Below are positions 34,838 to 43,750 of a DNA stretch of 64,000 nucleotides, in pieces (the first letter of the stretch is position 1; each line of letters begins with the position of its first letter). The notes beneath the pieces were generated by a model. The model was not told the origin of the DNA and ran no database searches. It saw only the letters and a program-made list of their open reading frames with translations. The DNA is taken from NCBI RefSeq assembly GCF_006149005.1, contig NZ_VBSL01000001.1, positions 1 to 64,000 of the forward strand, read 5' to 3'. This stretch comes from Larkinella sp. C7. Lineage in GTDB: Bacteria > Bacteroidota > Bacteroidia > Cytophagales > Spirosomataceae. The position numbers and the translations under genes are program-made.

Positions 34838-36097
34838 ATGGACAGAGAATTAGCCCCCGAAATCGTCAGGCAAAGCCGGACCAAAAATTACCTCATCGTC
34901 TTTGTCGTGCTGGTCGTTGCCGGAATCGCGATTTACTTCTTCCGGCGTGTTTTAAAAACATCCGTCGAAGCCTCGCGCATCCGGACAGCGACGGCGGAGA
35001 TTGGCCCGGTCGAGAATTCGCTGAGCGCCACGGGCGAAGTCATTCCGGCTTACGAACAAATCATCACCAGCCCCATTCGCGCCAGCATCCGGCGCGTCCT
35101 GCTGACCCCCGGTACGCAGATTAAACCGGGTCAGGCCATTCTGGATCTGGACAAATCGCTGACCCTCATCGAGTTCGAAAAGATGAAAGATCAGTTGGCG
35201 CTCAAACGCAACAGCATCGAGCAATTGCGGATGAAGCTTAACAAAAACCTCTTCGATGCCGAAGCCGACGACCAGATCAAATCCCTCAACATCAACCGGC
35301 TGAAAGCCGAGCTGGAAGATGCCCGACGCCTGCTGAAAGTCGGGGGACAAACCCAGGAAGACGTCACCCGCGCCGAAAACAACCTTCGCATTGCCGAACT
35401 GGAAAAGAAAAAACTGGAAAACGACCTTTCCTACAACCGCCAGTCGATGGGTGCCAGCCTGAAAGAAACCACCTTGCAGGCGCAGATCGAGGAAAAAAAC
35501 CTGAGCGAACTGGACCGGAAACTGAATCAGGCCAACATCATCGCCGACCGCCCCGGCGTGCTGACCTGGGTGAACGAAAACATCGGCTCAGCGGTCAACG
35601 AAGGCGAAATTCTGGCGAAACTGGCCGATCTGGGCAGTTTTCGGATTGAAGGTTCCTGCTCCGATGTCTACGCCGATCAGGTGAAAACCGGTTTGCCGGT
35701 CATCGTCAAGGTCAACGAAACCAATTTGCGCGGCCTCATTACGCAGGTAAAACCGTCGGTGAAAAACGGCGTCATCCAGTTTGTGGTGCAACTGAACGAT
35801 AACCACCACGCGTCGCTGCGACCCAACATGAAAGTGGAAGTCTTCGTGGTAACCAGCCAAACCGCCAAAGCCGTTCGGGTGGCCAACGGACCGGCGTTCA
35901 AAGGCAAGAAAAACCAGTTCGTTTACATCCTGAATAACCAGGGAATCGCCCAACGCCGGGAGGTGCAGGTCGGTTTGTCCAACTTCGATTACGTGGAGAT
36001 CAAAAGCGGCATTCAGCCGGGCGAGAACGTTATCATCACCGATTTGAGCGAGTTCGAACATTTGCAGGAAATCACCATCGACAACCATGCAAACTGA
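34838..36097 (+). CDS. HlyD/MacA-type periplasmic adaptor of an ABC efflux system
   Basis: 419 residues. An N-terminal TM anchor (~18-35) is followed by a lipoyl/barrel-sandwich domain (SATGEVIPAYEQIITSP, PGTQIKPGQAILDLD) and a long coiled-coil hairpin (about 110-235, rich in Leu/Lys/Glu). The second lipoyl half is DRPGVLTWVNENIGSAVNEGEILA, and beta-barrel and membrane-proximal domains follow. It links the inner-membrane FtsX permeases to TolC. It is the first gene of the operon and overlaps tolC-like by 11 bases. Confidence 0.93.
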   Translation: MDRELAPEIVRQSRTKNYLIVFVVLVVAGIAIYFFRRVLKTSVEASRIRTATAEIGPVENSLSATGEVIPAYEQIITSPIRASIRRVLLTPGTQIKPGQAILDLDKSLTLIEFEKMKDQLALKRNSIEQLRMKLNKNLFDAEADDQIKSLNINRLKAELEDARRLLKVGGQTQEDVTRAENNLRIAELEKKKLENDLSYNRQSMGASLKETTLQAQIEEKNLSELDRKLNQANIIADRPGVLTWVNENIGSAVNEGEILAKLADLGSFRIEGSCSDVYADQVKTGLPVIVKVNETNLRGLITQVKPSVKNGVIQFVVQLNDNHHASLRPNMKVEVFVVTSQTAKAVRVANGPAFKGKKNQFVYILNNQGIAQRREVQVGLSNFDYVEIKSGIQPGENVIITDLSEFEHLQEITIDNHAN

Positions 36098-37589
36098 ACA
36101 CGCGACCCCGAACAAGCCGCTGATTACCGAAAAAAAGACGGCTCTTCTGATTAGTCTTGGTCTTCTTGTGCTGCTTTTGCTGGGACATACCCTACAGGCT
36201 CAGCCCCAGTTGCTGACGCTTGACGAGGTGGTGCAGATGGCGAAGTCGCAGTCGATTTCGGCGAAACAGGCCGCTACGCAGAAGCAGACCAGCTACTGGC
36301 AATACCGAACGTTTCAGGCGGGTTTCAAACCACAACTGAGCCTCGACGGTTCGCTGCCGAACTTCGAACGGTCCTTTATCCAGGTAACGCAGCCCGACGG
36401 AACGATTAGCTTCCAGCCGATTTCCAACAACAATTCGGTTTTGAATCTCTCGCTGAGCCAAAACATTGCGCCAACCGGCGGGTCGGTTTTCGTGCAGAAA
36501 CAGATTCAGCGGTTTGACGATTTCGAGCGAAATAACCGGCTTTACAACGGCATTCCGTTTGCGGTCGGGCTGCGGCAGCCGCTGTTTCAATTCAACCAAA
36601 TGAAGTGGGATCGCAAAATTGAGCCGTTAAAATTTGAAGAAAGCAACCAGTTTTTCATCGAGTCGATGGAGAAAGTGACGGTTTCGGCCACGGGCTATTA
36701 TTTCGATTTGCTGGTGGCGCAGGTCAATTTGCAGATTGCCGAAAAAAACCTGAGCAACAACGACACGCTGTACAAAATTGCCCAACACAAACTGGAACTG
36801 GGTAAGATTTCCCAGAATGACATCCTGCAATTGCAAATGGGCGTGCTAACGGCCAAAAAAGAGTTCGCTTCGGCCCGCCAGAATGCCGAAATTGCTTCGC
36901 TGAGCCTGCGTTCGTACATGGGCTACCGCGACGACCGGAAACTGGAACTGGTGGTGCCGACCCACATGACTGAACTTACCATCGACGTCCAAAAAGCCCT
37001 GAATGAAGCTTTCAACAACCGCTCCGATGCCATCGCCTTCCGGCGAAAAGCCCTGGAAGCGCAGCGCGATGTGGACAAAGCCCGCAAAGACAACGGCCTG
37101 AATGCTACGCTGAATGCGGCTTTTGGTCTGTCGAACCGGGGCGCTAATCTGGGCGATATTTACATCCGTCCGCAGGATCGGGAATACCTCGAAGTGCAGT
37201 TTGTGCTGCCCATCATGACCTGGGGACGCGCCCAGGCCCGAACCGAAACCGCCAAAGCCACACAGCAGTTGGTGACGCAAACCGTGGAGCAGGACAAGCT
37301 GACGTTCGAACAGGCGATTTACACGCAGGTCACCCTACTACAAATGCTGCAACAGCAGGTTAAACTCACCGCCGAAGCCGACCACATTGGCCAGCAACGC
37401 TACCAGATTGCCCAGAACCGCTTTATCCTGAGTGATTTGAGTGTCACGGATTTAGGCATTGCCATGCAGGAAAAAGACCGCGCCCGGCGTGATGCGATTC
37501 TGGCCCTGCGGGATTACTGGACGGCTTTTTACACCATCCGCCTGCTGACGCTGTACGATTTTGAACGCAATGAAAAAATCAAATACTAA
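36087..37589 (+). CDS. TolC-family outer-membrane channel
   Basis: 500 residues with a signal anchor/peptide (~20-38, LQAQP). Two similar halves carry the helical outer-membrane efflux-protein domain, with long alpha segments (NLQIAEKNLSNNDTLYKIAQHKLELGKIS; TAKATQQLVTQTVEQDKLTFEQAI). It forms the exit duct for the adaptor and permeases encoded beside it. It overlaps the adaptor gene by 11 bases and ends two bases before the ATPase start, so translation is likely coupled. Confidence 0.92.
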   Translation: MQTEHATPNKPLITEKKTALLISLGLLVLLLLGHTLQAQPQLLTLDEVVQMAKSQSISAKQAATQKQTSYWQYRTFQAGFKPQLSLDGSLPNFERSFIQVTQPDGTISFQPISNNNSVLNLSLSQNIAPTGGSVFVQKQIQRFDDFERNNRLYNGIPFAVGLRQPLFQFNQMKWDRKIEPLKFEESNQFFIESMEKVTVSATGYYFDLLVAQVNLQIAEKNLSNNDTLYKIAQHKLELGKISQNDILQLQMGVLTAKKEFASARQNAEIASLSLRSYMGYRDDRKLELVVPTHMTELTIDVQKALNEAFNNRSDAIAFRRKALEAQRDVDKARKDNGLNATLNAAFGLSNRGANLGDIYIRPQDREYLEVQFVLPIMTWGRAQARTETAKATQQLVTQTVEQDKLTFEQAIYTQVTLLQMLQQQVKLTAEADHIGQQRYQIAQNRFILSDLSVTDLGIAMQEKDRARRDAILALRDYWTAFYTIRLLTLYDFERNEKIKY

Positions 37590-37590
37590 C

Positions 37591-38253
37591 ATGATCAACC
37601 TTACGAACATCGAAAAAGTGTACCGCACCAGCAGCATCGAGACGCTGGCGCTCAACAACATCAACCTCAACATCCGCAAGGGTGAATTTGTCTCCATCAT
37701 GGGACCGTCGGGCTGCGGCAAATCGACGCTGCTCAACATCATGGGGCTGCTGGACGAACCTTCGAAAGGTACCGTGGAACTGGATGGTCAGCGGGTGTCG
37801 ACCTACCGCGACAAGGAACTGGCCCGGTTGCGCAACGAGAAGATCGGTTTCATTTTCCAGAGCTTCCACCTGATCAACGACTTATCGGTGGTCGACAACG
37901 TCGAAATCCCGCTGCTGTATCGCTCCACGAACGGAAAACCGCGCCAGACCTACGCCAAAGAAGCCCTGGAAAAAGTGGGCCTGAGCAACCGCATCAAGCA
38001 CTTTCCGAAGCAGTTGTCGGGCGGCCAGAAACAGCGCGTCGCGATCGCCCGCGCCATTGTTGGCAAACCGGAAATCATCCTGGCCGATGAACCCACCGGA
38101 AACCTCGACAGCGCGATGGGCAACGAAATCATGAACATCCTCCAGGGATTGAACGACGAAGGTGCCACGATCATCATGGTGACGCACGACGAAAACATGG
38201 CCAAACGCACGCATCGATTGATCCGCCTTTTCGACGGGACTCAGGTACAATAG
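37591..38253 (+). CDS. MacB/LolD-type ABC transporter ATPase
   Basis: 220 residues from the ATG at 37591, two bases past the TolC stop; TTG and ATG codons farther upstream are less likely because they overlap TolC. Walker A GPSGCGKST, Q-loop FIFQSFHL, signature LSGGQKQR, Walker B IILADEPTGNLD and H-loop VTHDE are all present. It energises the two FtsX permeases downstream. The TAG stop lies within the first arm of the word-hairpin at 38250. Confidence 0.95.
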   Translation: MINLTNIEKVYRTSSIETLALNNINLNIRKGEFVSIMGPSGCGKSTLLNIMGLLDEPSKGTVELDGQRVSTYRDKELARLRNEKIGFIFQSFHLINDLSVVDNVEIPLLYRSTNGKPRQTYAKEALEKVGLSNRIKHFPKQLSGGQKQRVAIARAIVGKPEIILADEPTGNLDSAMGNEIMNILQGLNDEGATIIMVTHDENMAKRTHRLIRLFDGTQVQ

Positions 38254-38340
38254 GAACACGGATTTAACAGATCGTACGGATTTTAACGGATAAAATAAAT
38301 CAGTTTTTATCTGTTCGATCCGTCCAATCCGTGTTCCTAT
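38250..38340. repeat. Word-hairpin, ACGGATT family, between ATPase and permease genes
   Basis: A perfect 15-bp outer stem (38250-38264 with 38326-38340, ATAGGAACACGGATT). Inside, ACGGATTTTAACGGATA-type words and CAGTTTTTATCTGTT give weaker pairing. The first arm includes the ATPase stop codon. Confidence 0.85.
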
Positions 38341-38357
38341 CAAACTCTTATAAACTT

Positions 38358-39602
38358 ATGCTCTCCAACTACATAAAAATCGCCTGGAAGGTCCTCTTGC
38401 GGCATCCGTTTTACACCTTCATTACGCTTTTCGGCATCAGCCTGACCCTGACGGTGCTGATGGTGCTGACCTCGTTTCTCGACCATTTGTTCGGGAGCCA
38501 TTACCCGGAAACCAAACGCGACCGGTCGCTTTACGTCATGCAGATGAGAACCCAGGATTCAACCCGAACCGGCAGCAGTTCGGGGCCGATGAGCTTCAAG
38601 TTTTTGACGGAATACGCCAAATCGCTGAAAACCGCCGAACGGGTCACGATCTGTACCTTTGTCAATAGCTCCAACGCCTACGTGGGTTCGCAGAAAATCA
38701 AGCTGAACACCAAGTATACCGACGCGGATTTCTGGGAAGTGACCGAGTTTGACTTTCTGGAAGGCAAGCCCTACAACGAGCAAAATATTGCCAACAGCGA
38801 TCAGGTCGTCGTCATTACGGACGACTTCAAAAAGCACTATTTTGGCAGTACTGAAGCATCCGTAATTGGCAAAGACGTTGAAATTGAGAACCTTCACTAC
38901 CGCGTCATTGGGGTGGTGAAAGGCAGCCCGGTGACCCGGCCGTTTACCTACGCCGACGTGTATTATCCGTACACCACGCCTAAAAGTAATTACCAGCGAA
39001 CCGGCATGCGGGGCGGTTACGTGGCGATTCTGCTGGCGAAAAAGACGTCCGATCTCAAAACCGTTCGGGATGAATTTCAGAGCCACATCGCCCGAATCCC
39101 GTTGCCGGGCGTTGAGGATGGGTATAAATATGCGTATGTGGAAGTGAAAAGCGAGCCGTATGTGGAAAATTTCGTCGGCACCCTCAACGGCAACAAAGGA
39201 CTGAAAACCGTCTTTTTCGGTATCATTGCCTTTATCATGCTCATGTTGATTGGACTTCCGGCCATCAATCTGGTGAACGTGAACGTCAGCCGGATCATGG
39301 AACGGGCCTCGGAAATCGGCATCCGGAAAGCGTTTGGTGCCCCCGTCCGAACCCTCATGTGGCAGTTTATCATCGAAAACATTTTCATCACGCTGATCGG
39401 TGGCGGCATCGCTCTCGTTCTAACCCTGATTGTCATACAACTCATCAACAGCAGCGGCATCATTGCCTACGCCGACCTGACCATCAATCTGAACGTATTC
39501 CTGGTCAGCCTGTTGGTCTGTCTCGTCTTCGGGCTCCTGTCCGGCGTCCTGCCCGCCCTGCGCATGTCAAAACTCAAAATCGCGGAAGCGTTGAAATCAT
39601 AA
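38358..39602 (+). CDS. FtsX/MacB-type ABC permease 1
   Basis: 414 residues from the ATG at 38358 (MLSNYIKIAWKVLL). A GTG upstream lies inside the hairpin and is rejected. TM1 at ~20-42, a periplasmic MacB core domain (~50-285), then three TM helices (about 290-312, 335-360, 375-400) with ERASEIGIRKAFGAP, the FtsX coupling motif. It pairs with the second permease to make a heterodimeric transporter with the MacB-like ATPase. The substrate is unknown. Confidence 0.92.
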   Translation: MLSNYIKIAWKVLLRHPFYTFITLFGISLTLTVLMVLTSFLDHLFGSHYPETKRDRSLYVMQMRTQDSTRTGSSSGPMSFKFLTEYAKSLKTAERVTICTFVNSSNAYVGSQKIKLNTKYTDADFWEVTEFDFLEGKPYNEQNIANSDQVVVITDDFKKHYFGSTEASVIGKDVEIENLHYRVIGVVKGSPVTRPFTYADVYYPYTTPKSNYQRTGMRGGYVAILLAKKTSDLKTVRDEFQSHIARIPLPGVEDGYKYAYVEVKSEPYVENFVGTLNGNKGLKTVFFGIIAFIMLMLIGLPAINLVNVNVSRIMERASEIGIRKAFGAPVRTLMWQFIIENIFITLIGGGIALVLTLIVIQLINSSGIIAYADLTINLNVFLVSLLVCLVFGLLSGVLPALRMSKLKIAEALKS

Positions 39603-39621
39603 TGAGTGATTGAGTGAAGGA

Positions 39622-39668
39622 GCGATTGAGTGAAGGAACACCGCTCATTCGCTCATTCACTCAATCGC
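39622..39668. repeat. Word-hairpin, GAGTGATTGAGTGAAG family, between the two permease genes
   Basis: GCGATTGAGTGAA (39622-39634) pairs perfectly with 39656-39668. The word recurs three to four times in the left flank from 39603 and as its complement (CTCATTCACTCAAT) up to 39690, so several pairing registers exist. It fills the 93-base gap. Confidence 0.8.
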
Positions 39669-39695
39669 CCAATCACTTATTCACTCAATAATCTT

Positions 39696-40850
39696 ATGAT
39701 CCGACATCTTTTTAAATTAATCTGGAACAAGAAGAAAGCTCACTCGCTGCTGCTGGTGGAGATTTGGGCTTCGTTTCTGGTCCTCTTCGGACTGACTTCG
39801 CTGATTGTGTACAACGTCCGGAATTACCGCGAACCGCTGGGATTTGAATATCAGAATGCCTGGGCCATCAGCCTGAAAAGCAATGAAGATACCACCGAAC
39901 TCGCCCAAAAAATCGAGATGGTTTTGCAACGAGTCAAGGCGTACCCCGAAGTTGAATCAGCGTCCCGAATGAGCAACAATTTTCCGTTTTCACAGAGTTC
40001 GAGGAACAATGGCATCGATTATAATAAAAAGCATGTATTAGCAGATTTTTATGTAACCGATGAAAATTATGCCAAAACAATGGTGATTCCCGTTGTTGAA
40101 GGGCGCTGGTACCGAAGTGCGGATAGTGTCGGCAAATACTCGCCGGTTGTTATCAATCGAAAATTGAAGGAGGAATTGTTCGGCGACGAAAAACCGCTGG
40201 GGAAAATCATTAGCGAACGATTCAAAGTAACCGGTGTTGTCAATACGTTTAAGTCGAAGGGCGAATTTATGGTGGACAAACCGGCGTTGTTTGAACTGGT
40301 GGATGCGAAATCACCCTGGAACGATTTGCTGATGATTCGAGTAAAACCGGGGACCGATGCGGTTTTTGAAGCTAAAATGGTGAAAGCGATTACGACGATG
40401 GTAGCTGGCTGGAGCGTCGAAGTCGACCACCTGACGGATTCGCGAAAAACCACGCATAACCTGACCCTCGTGCCGGTTATTATCTTCCTGATCGTGTCGG
40501 GTTTCCTGCTGATCAACGTCGCCCTCGGGTTGTTCGGCGTTCTGAATCTGAGCATTGCCAAACGCCGGGGCGAAATCGGTTTGCGCCGGGCCCTGGGGGC
40601 CACCGGAAACGGTATTTCGCAACAATTCATCAGCGAAATCCTGGTACTGGCGACGTTTGCGCTCTTGATTGGACTATTGTTTGCGATGCAATTCCCATTG
40701 ATGAACGTCTTCGATATTCATGCCGGTATATACCTGACTGCCATTGCCATATCGGTCGTGGTCATTTACGGGATTGTCACACTCTGCGCCATCTTCCCCA
40801 GTCGCCTGGCCGCACGGATTCAACCGGCGGTGGCGTTGCATGAAGAATAA
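39696..40850 (+). CDS. FtsX/MacB-type ABC permease 2
   Basis: 384 residues from the ATG at 39696 (MIRHLFKLIWNKKKAH). The longer frame upstream runs through the word-hairpin. TM1 at ~20-40, a periplasmic domain, then three C-terminal TM helices with SIAKRRGEIGLRRALGAT. It is shorter than permease 1 and clearly diverged, as expected for the partner of a heterodimer. Part of the sigma-54 efflux operon. Confidence 0.92.
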   Translation: MIRHLFKLIWNKKKAHSLLLVEIWASFLVLFGLTSLIVYNVRNYREPLGFEYQNAWAISLKSNEDTTELAQKIEMVLQRVKAYPEVESASRMSNNFPFSQSSRNNGIDYNKKHVLADFYVTDENYAKTMVIPVVEGRWYRSADSVGKYSPVVINRKLKEELFGDEKPLGKIISERFKVTGVVNTFKSKGEFMVDKPALFELVDAKSPWNDLLMIRVKPGTDAVFEAKMVKAITTMVAGWSVEVDHLTDSRKTTHNLTLVPVIIFLIVSGFLLINVALGLFGVLNLSIAKRRGEIGLRRALGATGNGISQQFISEILVLATFALLIGLLFAMQFPLMNVFDIHAGIYLTAIAISVVVIYGIVTLCAIFPSRLAARIQPAVALHEE

Positions 40851-40857
40851 GTATTTG

Positions 40858-40949
40858 TTTCGCGGAGTTAAGCACAGAAAAGCAGAGAAAAAAAGTTTTT
40901 CGATGCAAACTCTGCTAAACTCTGATTTTCTCTGCTTAACTCTGCGAAA
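40858..40949. repeat. Word-hairpin, CAGAGTTAAGCACAGA family, before the activator gene
   Basis: A 24-bp stem with two mismatches (40858-40881 with 40926-40949). The right half also contains an extra copy of the CTCTGCTAAA word (40910-40920). It starts seven bases past the permease stop. Confidence 0.85.
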
Positions 40950-40960
40950 TAACTTTTAAC

Positions 40961-42343
40961 ATGCTCTTAATTATCGACGACGATATTGCGGTTCAGACCT
41001 CCCTTTCGCTCCTGCTGCGGAGGGATGGGTTCACCGTGAAAACCGCTGAGAATCCCGCACAGGCCCTGGAAGCCCTCGACGCCGAAACGCCGGAACTGGT
41101 GTTGCTGGACATGAATTTTTCCATCGAAACCTCCGGCGCAGAAGGTCTGAAACTCCTGAATGTGATTCGGATGGGCCATCCAACGGTTCCGGTGATTCTG
41201 ATTACGGGCTGGGGAACCATCGATCTGGCCGTGCAGGGCATGAAAGCCGGGGCGAAAGACTTCATCACCAAACCGTGGCAAAATGACTATGTGCTGCAAT
41301 CCATCCGCACGATTTTAAATCTAGCCCAGCCCAAACCGGCCCAGCCGCTGTCGCCCAGCCGCCAGAGACTCGATCAGCAGTATCAGTTTGAACACATCGT
41401 TGGGGAAGACGTCAAGTTACTCGACATTCTGGAAACGATCGGTCGCGTGTCGCCCACCGACGCGCCGGTTTTGATTACGGGTGAAAGTGGAACGGGCAAG
41501 GAACTCATTGCCGAAGCCATTCACCAGAACAGCCGACGCCGGAGCAAACCGTTCGTGAAGGTCAATCTGGGGGGTATTTCATCGACTTTATTTGAAAGTG
41601 AACTGTTCGGCCACCTGCGCGGGGCTTTCACCGACGCCAAATCCGACCGCGTTGGGCGGTTTGAGCTCGCCAACAAAGGCAGCATTTTTCTGGACGAAAT
41701 CGGCGATCTCGATCTGTCGAGCCAGGTCAAATTGCTGCGGGTATTGCAGGACCGCACCTTCGAACCGCTGGGCAGCAGCCGCAGCAAGTCGGTCGATGTG
41801 CGCGTCATCTGCGCCACCAACCGGAATCTGGAAGAGATGGTTGCCAAAGGCACGTTTCGTGAGGATTTGTTTTACCGCATCAACCTCATCACCGTCAAAC
41901 TTCCGGCCCTGCGCGAACGGCCCGACGACATTCCCCCGCTGGTGACGTATTTTGTCAACAACCTGAAAACCATCTACGAGCGGCCCCGGCTGACCATCAA
42001 TCCGTCGGCGCTGAAATGGGCGCGAAACCTGGCGTTGCCGGGCAACATCCGCCAGTTGAAAAACATCGTGGAACGCACGGTTTTGTTATCCACCAAAGAC
42101 GAACTGGAAATCAGCGACTTTCAGAAGCACGTTCCGCTTTCGACCATCCGGCAAGAATCGGTGCGGTTACCCGAAATCGGCACCATCACGCTGGACGAAC
42201 TGGAATTCCAGATGATTCGCCGGGCAATGGATTTCTACAACAACCGGGTTTCGAAAGTGGCGCGGGCGCTCGGCATTACGCGGTTTGCGCTGTATCGGCG
42301 GCTGGAAAAATACGGAATCCCGTTTGATGGGAACGCGGATTGA
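40961..42343 (+). CDS. Sigma-54-dependent response regulator (NtrC/AtoC type)
   Basis: 460 residues. The receiver domain (1-118) has the acidic cluster DDD6-8, phospho-acceptor D50 and K104. The AAA+ domain (~144-375) has Walker A GESGTGKE (174-181), the sigma-54 contact loop GAFTDA (221-226) in place of GAFTGA, and Walker B FLDEIGD. A Fis-type HTH lies at the end (VSKVARALGITRFALYRRLEKYGI). Once phosphorylated by the kinase encoded next to it, it should activate the promoter at 34795. The last residues and stop are encoded by a hairpin arm (42330). Confidence 0.95.
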   Translation: MLLIIDDDIAVQTSLSLLLRRDGFTVKTAENPAQALEALDAETPELVLLDMNFSIETSGAEGLKLLNVIRMGHPTVPVILITGWGTIDLAVQGMKAGAKDFITKPWQNDYVLQSIRTILNLAQPKPAQPLSPSRQRLDQQYQFEHIVGEDVKLLDILETIGRVSPTDAPVLITGESGTGKELIAEAIHQNSRRRSKPFVKVNLGGISSTLFESELFGHLRGAFTDAKSDRVGRFELANKGSIFLDEIGDLDLSSQVKLLRVLQDRTFEPLGSSRSKSVDVRVICATNRNLEEMVAKGTFREDLFYRINLITVKLPALRERPDDIPPLVTYFVNNLKTIYERPRLTINPSALKWARNLALPGNIRQLKNIVERTVLLSTKDELEISDFQKHVPLSTIRQESVRLPEIGTITLDELEFQMIRRAMDFYNNRVSKVARALGITRFALYRRLEKYGIPFDGNAD

Positions 42344-42415
42344 ACGGATTTTCACGGATAAATAAACCTTTTTCAATCCGTGAAAATCCGTTTCAATCCG
42401 TTCAATCCGCGTTCC
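42330..42415. repeat. Word-hairpin, ACGGATT family, overlapping the activator stop codon
   Basis: A perfect 20-bp stem (42330-42349 with 42396-42415). An overlapping inner 16-bp stem (42344-42359 with 42376-42391) shares bases with it because the right arm carries one extra TGAAACGGAT-type word. It shares words with the hairpin at 38250. Confidence 0.88.
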
Positions 42416-42434
42416 TATCGTTTATCTTGGATTC

Positions 42435-43730
42435 ATGAAACTTTCCCTTCGGATCAAATACCTGCTCTACATCATCGCGATCCACGCGGCTCTGATTTTC
42501 CTCATTTTTAAATGGCTTCAGGAAAACAAGCTGCTGTTCATCGTTTCGGAGGTGCTGGTGCTGGCTTCGGTGCTGGCAGCCATCCAGATTTACCGGGCTT
42601 TCGGGCAACCGTCACAATTTATTTCAGCGGGTATTGAAGCGATTAAGGACAAGGATTTTACGATCAAGTTTGTGCCCACCGGCAACCGCGAAGTGGATGG
42701 GCTGATCGACGTCTACAACCTCATGATCGACCAGCTCCGTGAGGAACGCACCAAACAAATGGAACAGCAGTTTTTTCTGGAAAAGCTCATCGAAGCCTCC
42801 CCCATCGCCACGCTGATTTTCGATTTCGACCGGCGGATTTCGTCGGCCAACCCGAAGGCAACGGCCTTGCTGCAACGCCCTGCGAACCAGTTGACCGGAC
42901 GGCATTTATCAGAAATAGACCACCCGTTGCTGAACCAATTGCTGCCATCGGACGACAGCGAAACCCGAACCCTGAAAGGAACCGGGATTGAAACCTACCG
43001 GATTCAGCGCTCCCACTTCATGGACCGGGGGTTTCGGCGCGATTTCATGTTGATTGAGGAACTGACGAGCGAGATTCTGGAGTCCGAGAAAAAAGCCTAC
43101 AGCAAGGTGATTCGGATGATGGCCCACGAAGTAAACAACTCCATCGGTGCCATCAACTCCATTCTGAACGTCACCAAAACCTACATGGATACCCCTGACC
43201 AGGAGGATGTTAGCCACGCGCTCCAAATTGCTATTGAACGCAACGACCGCCTGAACCTTTTCATGCGCCGGTTTGCCGACGTCGTCCGGCTGCCACAGCC
43301 CCATAAAAACCTCACTGACCTGAACGACATGGTGCGCAATGTAAGCCGATTGATGCACCCACAGGCGGCTGCGCGCGGGGTTGTGCTCCACCATGAGCTG
43401 CCGCCCGATGCCGTACGGGTTCCGGTGGATGTCGTCCAACTGGAACAGGTCTTGGTGAATGTCATTAAGAATGCCATTGAAGCCTGTGTTGCCGGACAAA
43501 CAGTCGAGATTCTGGTCACCACTGAACACCTGATGATCCGTGATAATGGCGTCCCGATCAGCCCGGATCTGGAAACCAACCTGTTCAACCCCTTTTTCAG
43601 CACCAAACCCGACGGCCAGGGCATCGGTCTTACCCTCACCCGCGACATTCTGCTCAACCACGGTTTTCCTTTTTCCCTCAAAACCAATCCGGATGGCTGG
43701 ACGGAATTCACCATTCTGTTCAGGAAGTAA
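42435..43730 (+). CDS. Sensor histidine kinase of the efflux operon
   Basis: 431 residues. Two close TM helices (~8-27 and 33-52) leave almost no periplasmic loop. A HAMP-like segment, a PAS domain (~110-200), the H-box H231 (MMAHEVNNSIGAI) and an ATPase domain with N-box NVIKNAIEA and GQGIGLTLTRDIL follow. Lack of a sensor loop suggests that it senses the membrane or a cytoplasmic signal through PAS. It is the probable partner of the sigma-54 activator just upstream and the last gene of the operon. Confidence 0.94.
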   Translation: MKLSLRIKYLLYIIAIHAALIFLIFKWLQENKLLFIVSEVLVLASVLAAIQIYRAFGQPSQFISAGIEAIKDKDFTIKFVPTGNREVDGLIDVYNLMIDQLREERTKQMEQQFFLEKLIEASPIATLIFDFDRRISSANPKATALLQRPANQLTGRHLSEIDHPLLNQLLPSDDSETRTLKGTGIETYRIQRSHFMDRGFRRDFMLIEELTSEILESEKKAYSKVIRMMAHEVNNSIGAINSILNVTKTYMDTPDQEDVSHALQIAIERNDRLNLFMRRFADVVRLPQPHKNLTDLNDMVRNVSRLMHPQAAARGVVLHHELPPDAVRVPVDVVQLEQVLVNVIKNAIEACVAGQTVEILVTTEHLMIRDNGVPISPDLETNLFNPFFSTKPDGQGIGLTLTRDILLNHGFPFSLKTNPDGWTEFTILFRK

Positions 43731-43750
43731 GCGGTTTTTGTTTTTATTAA

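Noticed and set aside
34687-34884. Minus-strand 65-codon frame in the divergent region
   Set aside because: It covers the sigma-54 promoter and the start of the adaptor gene, with no protein-like pattern.
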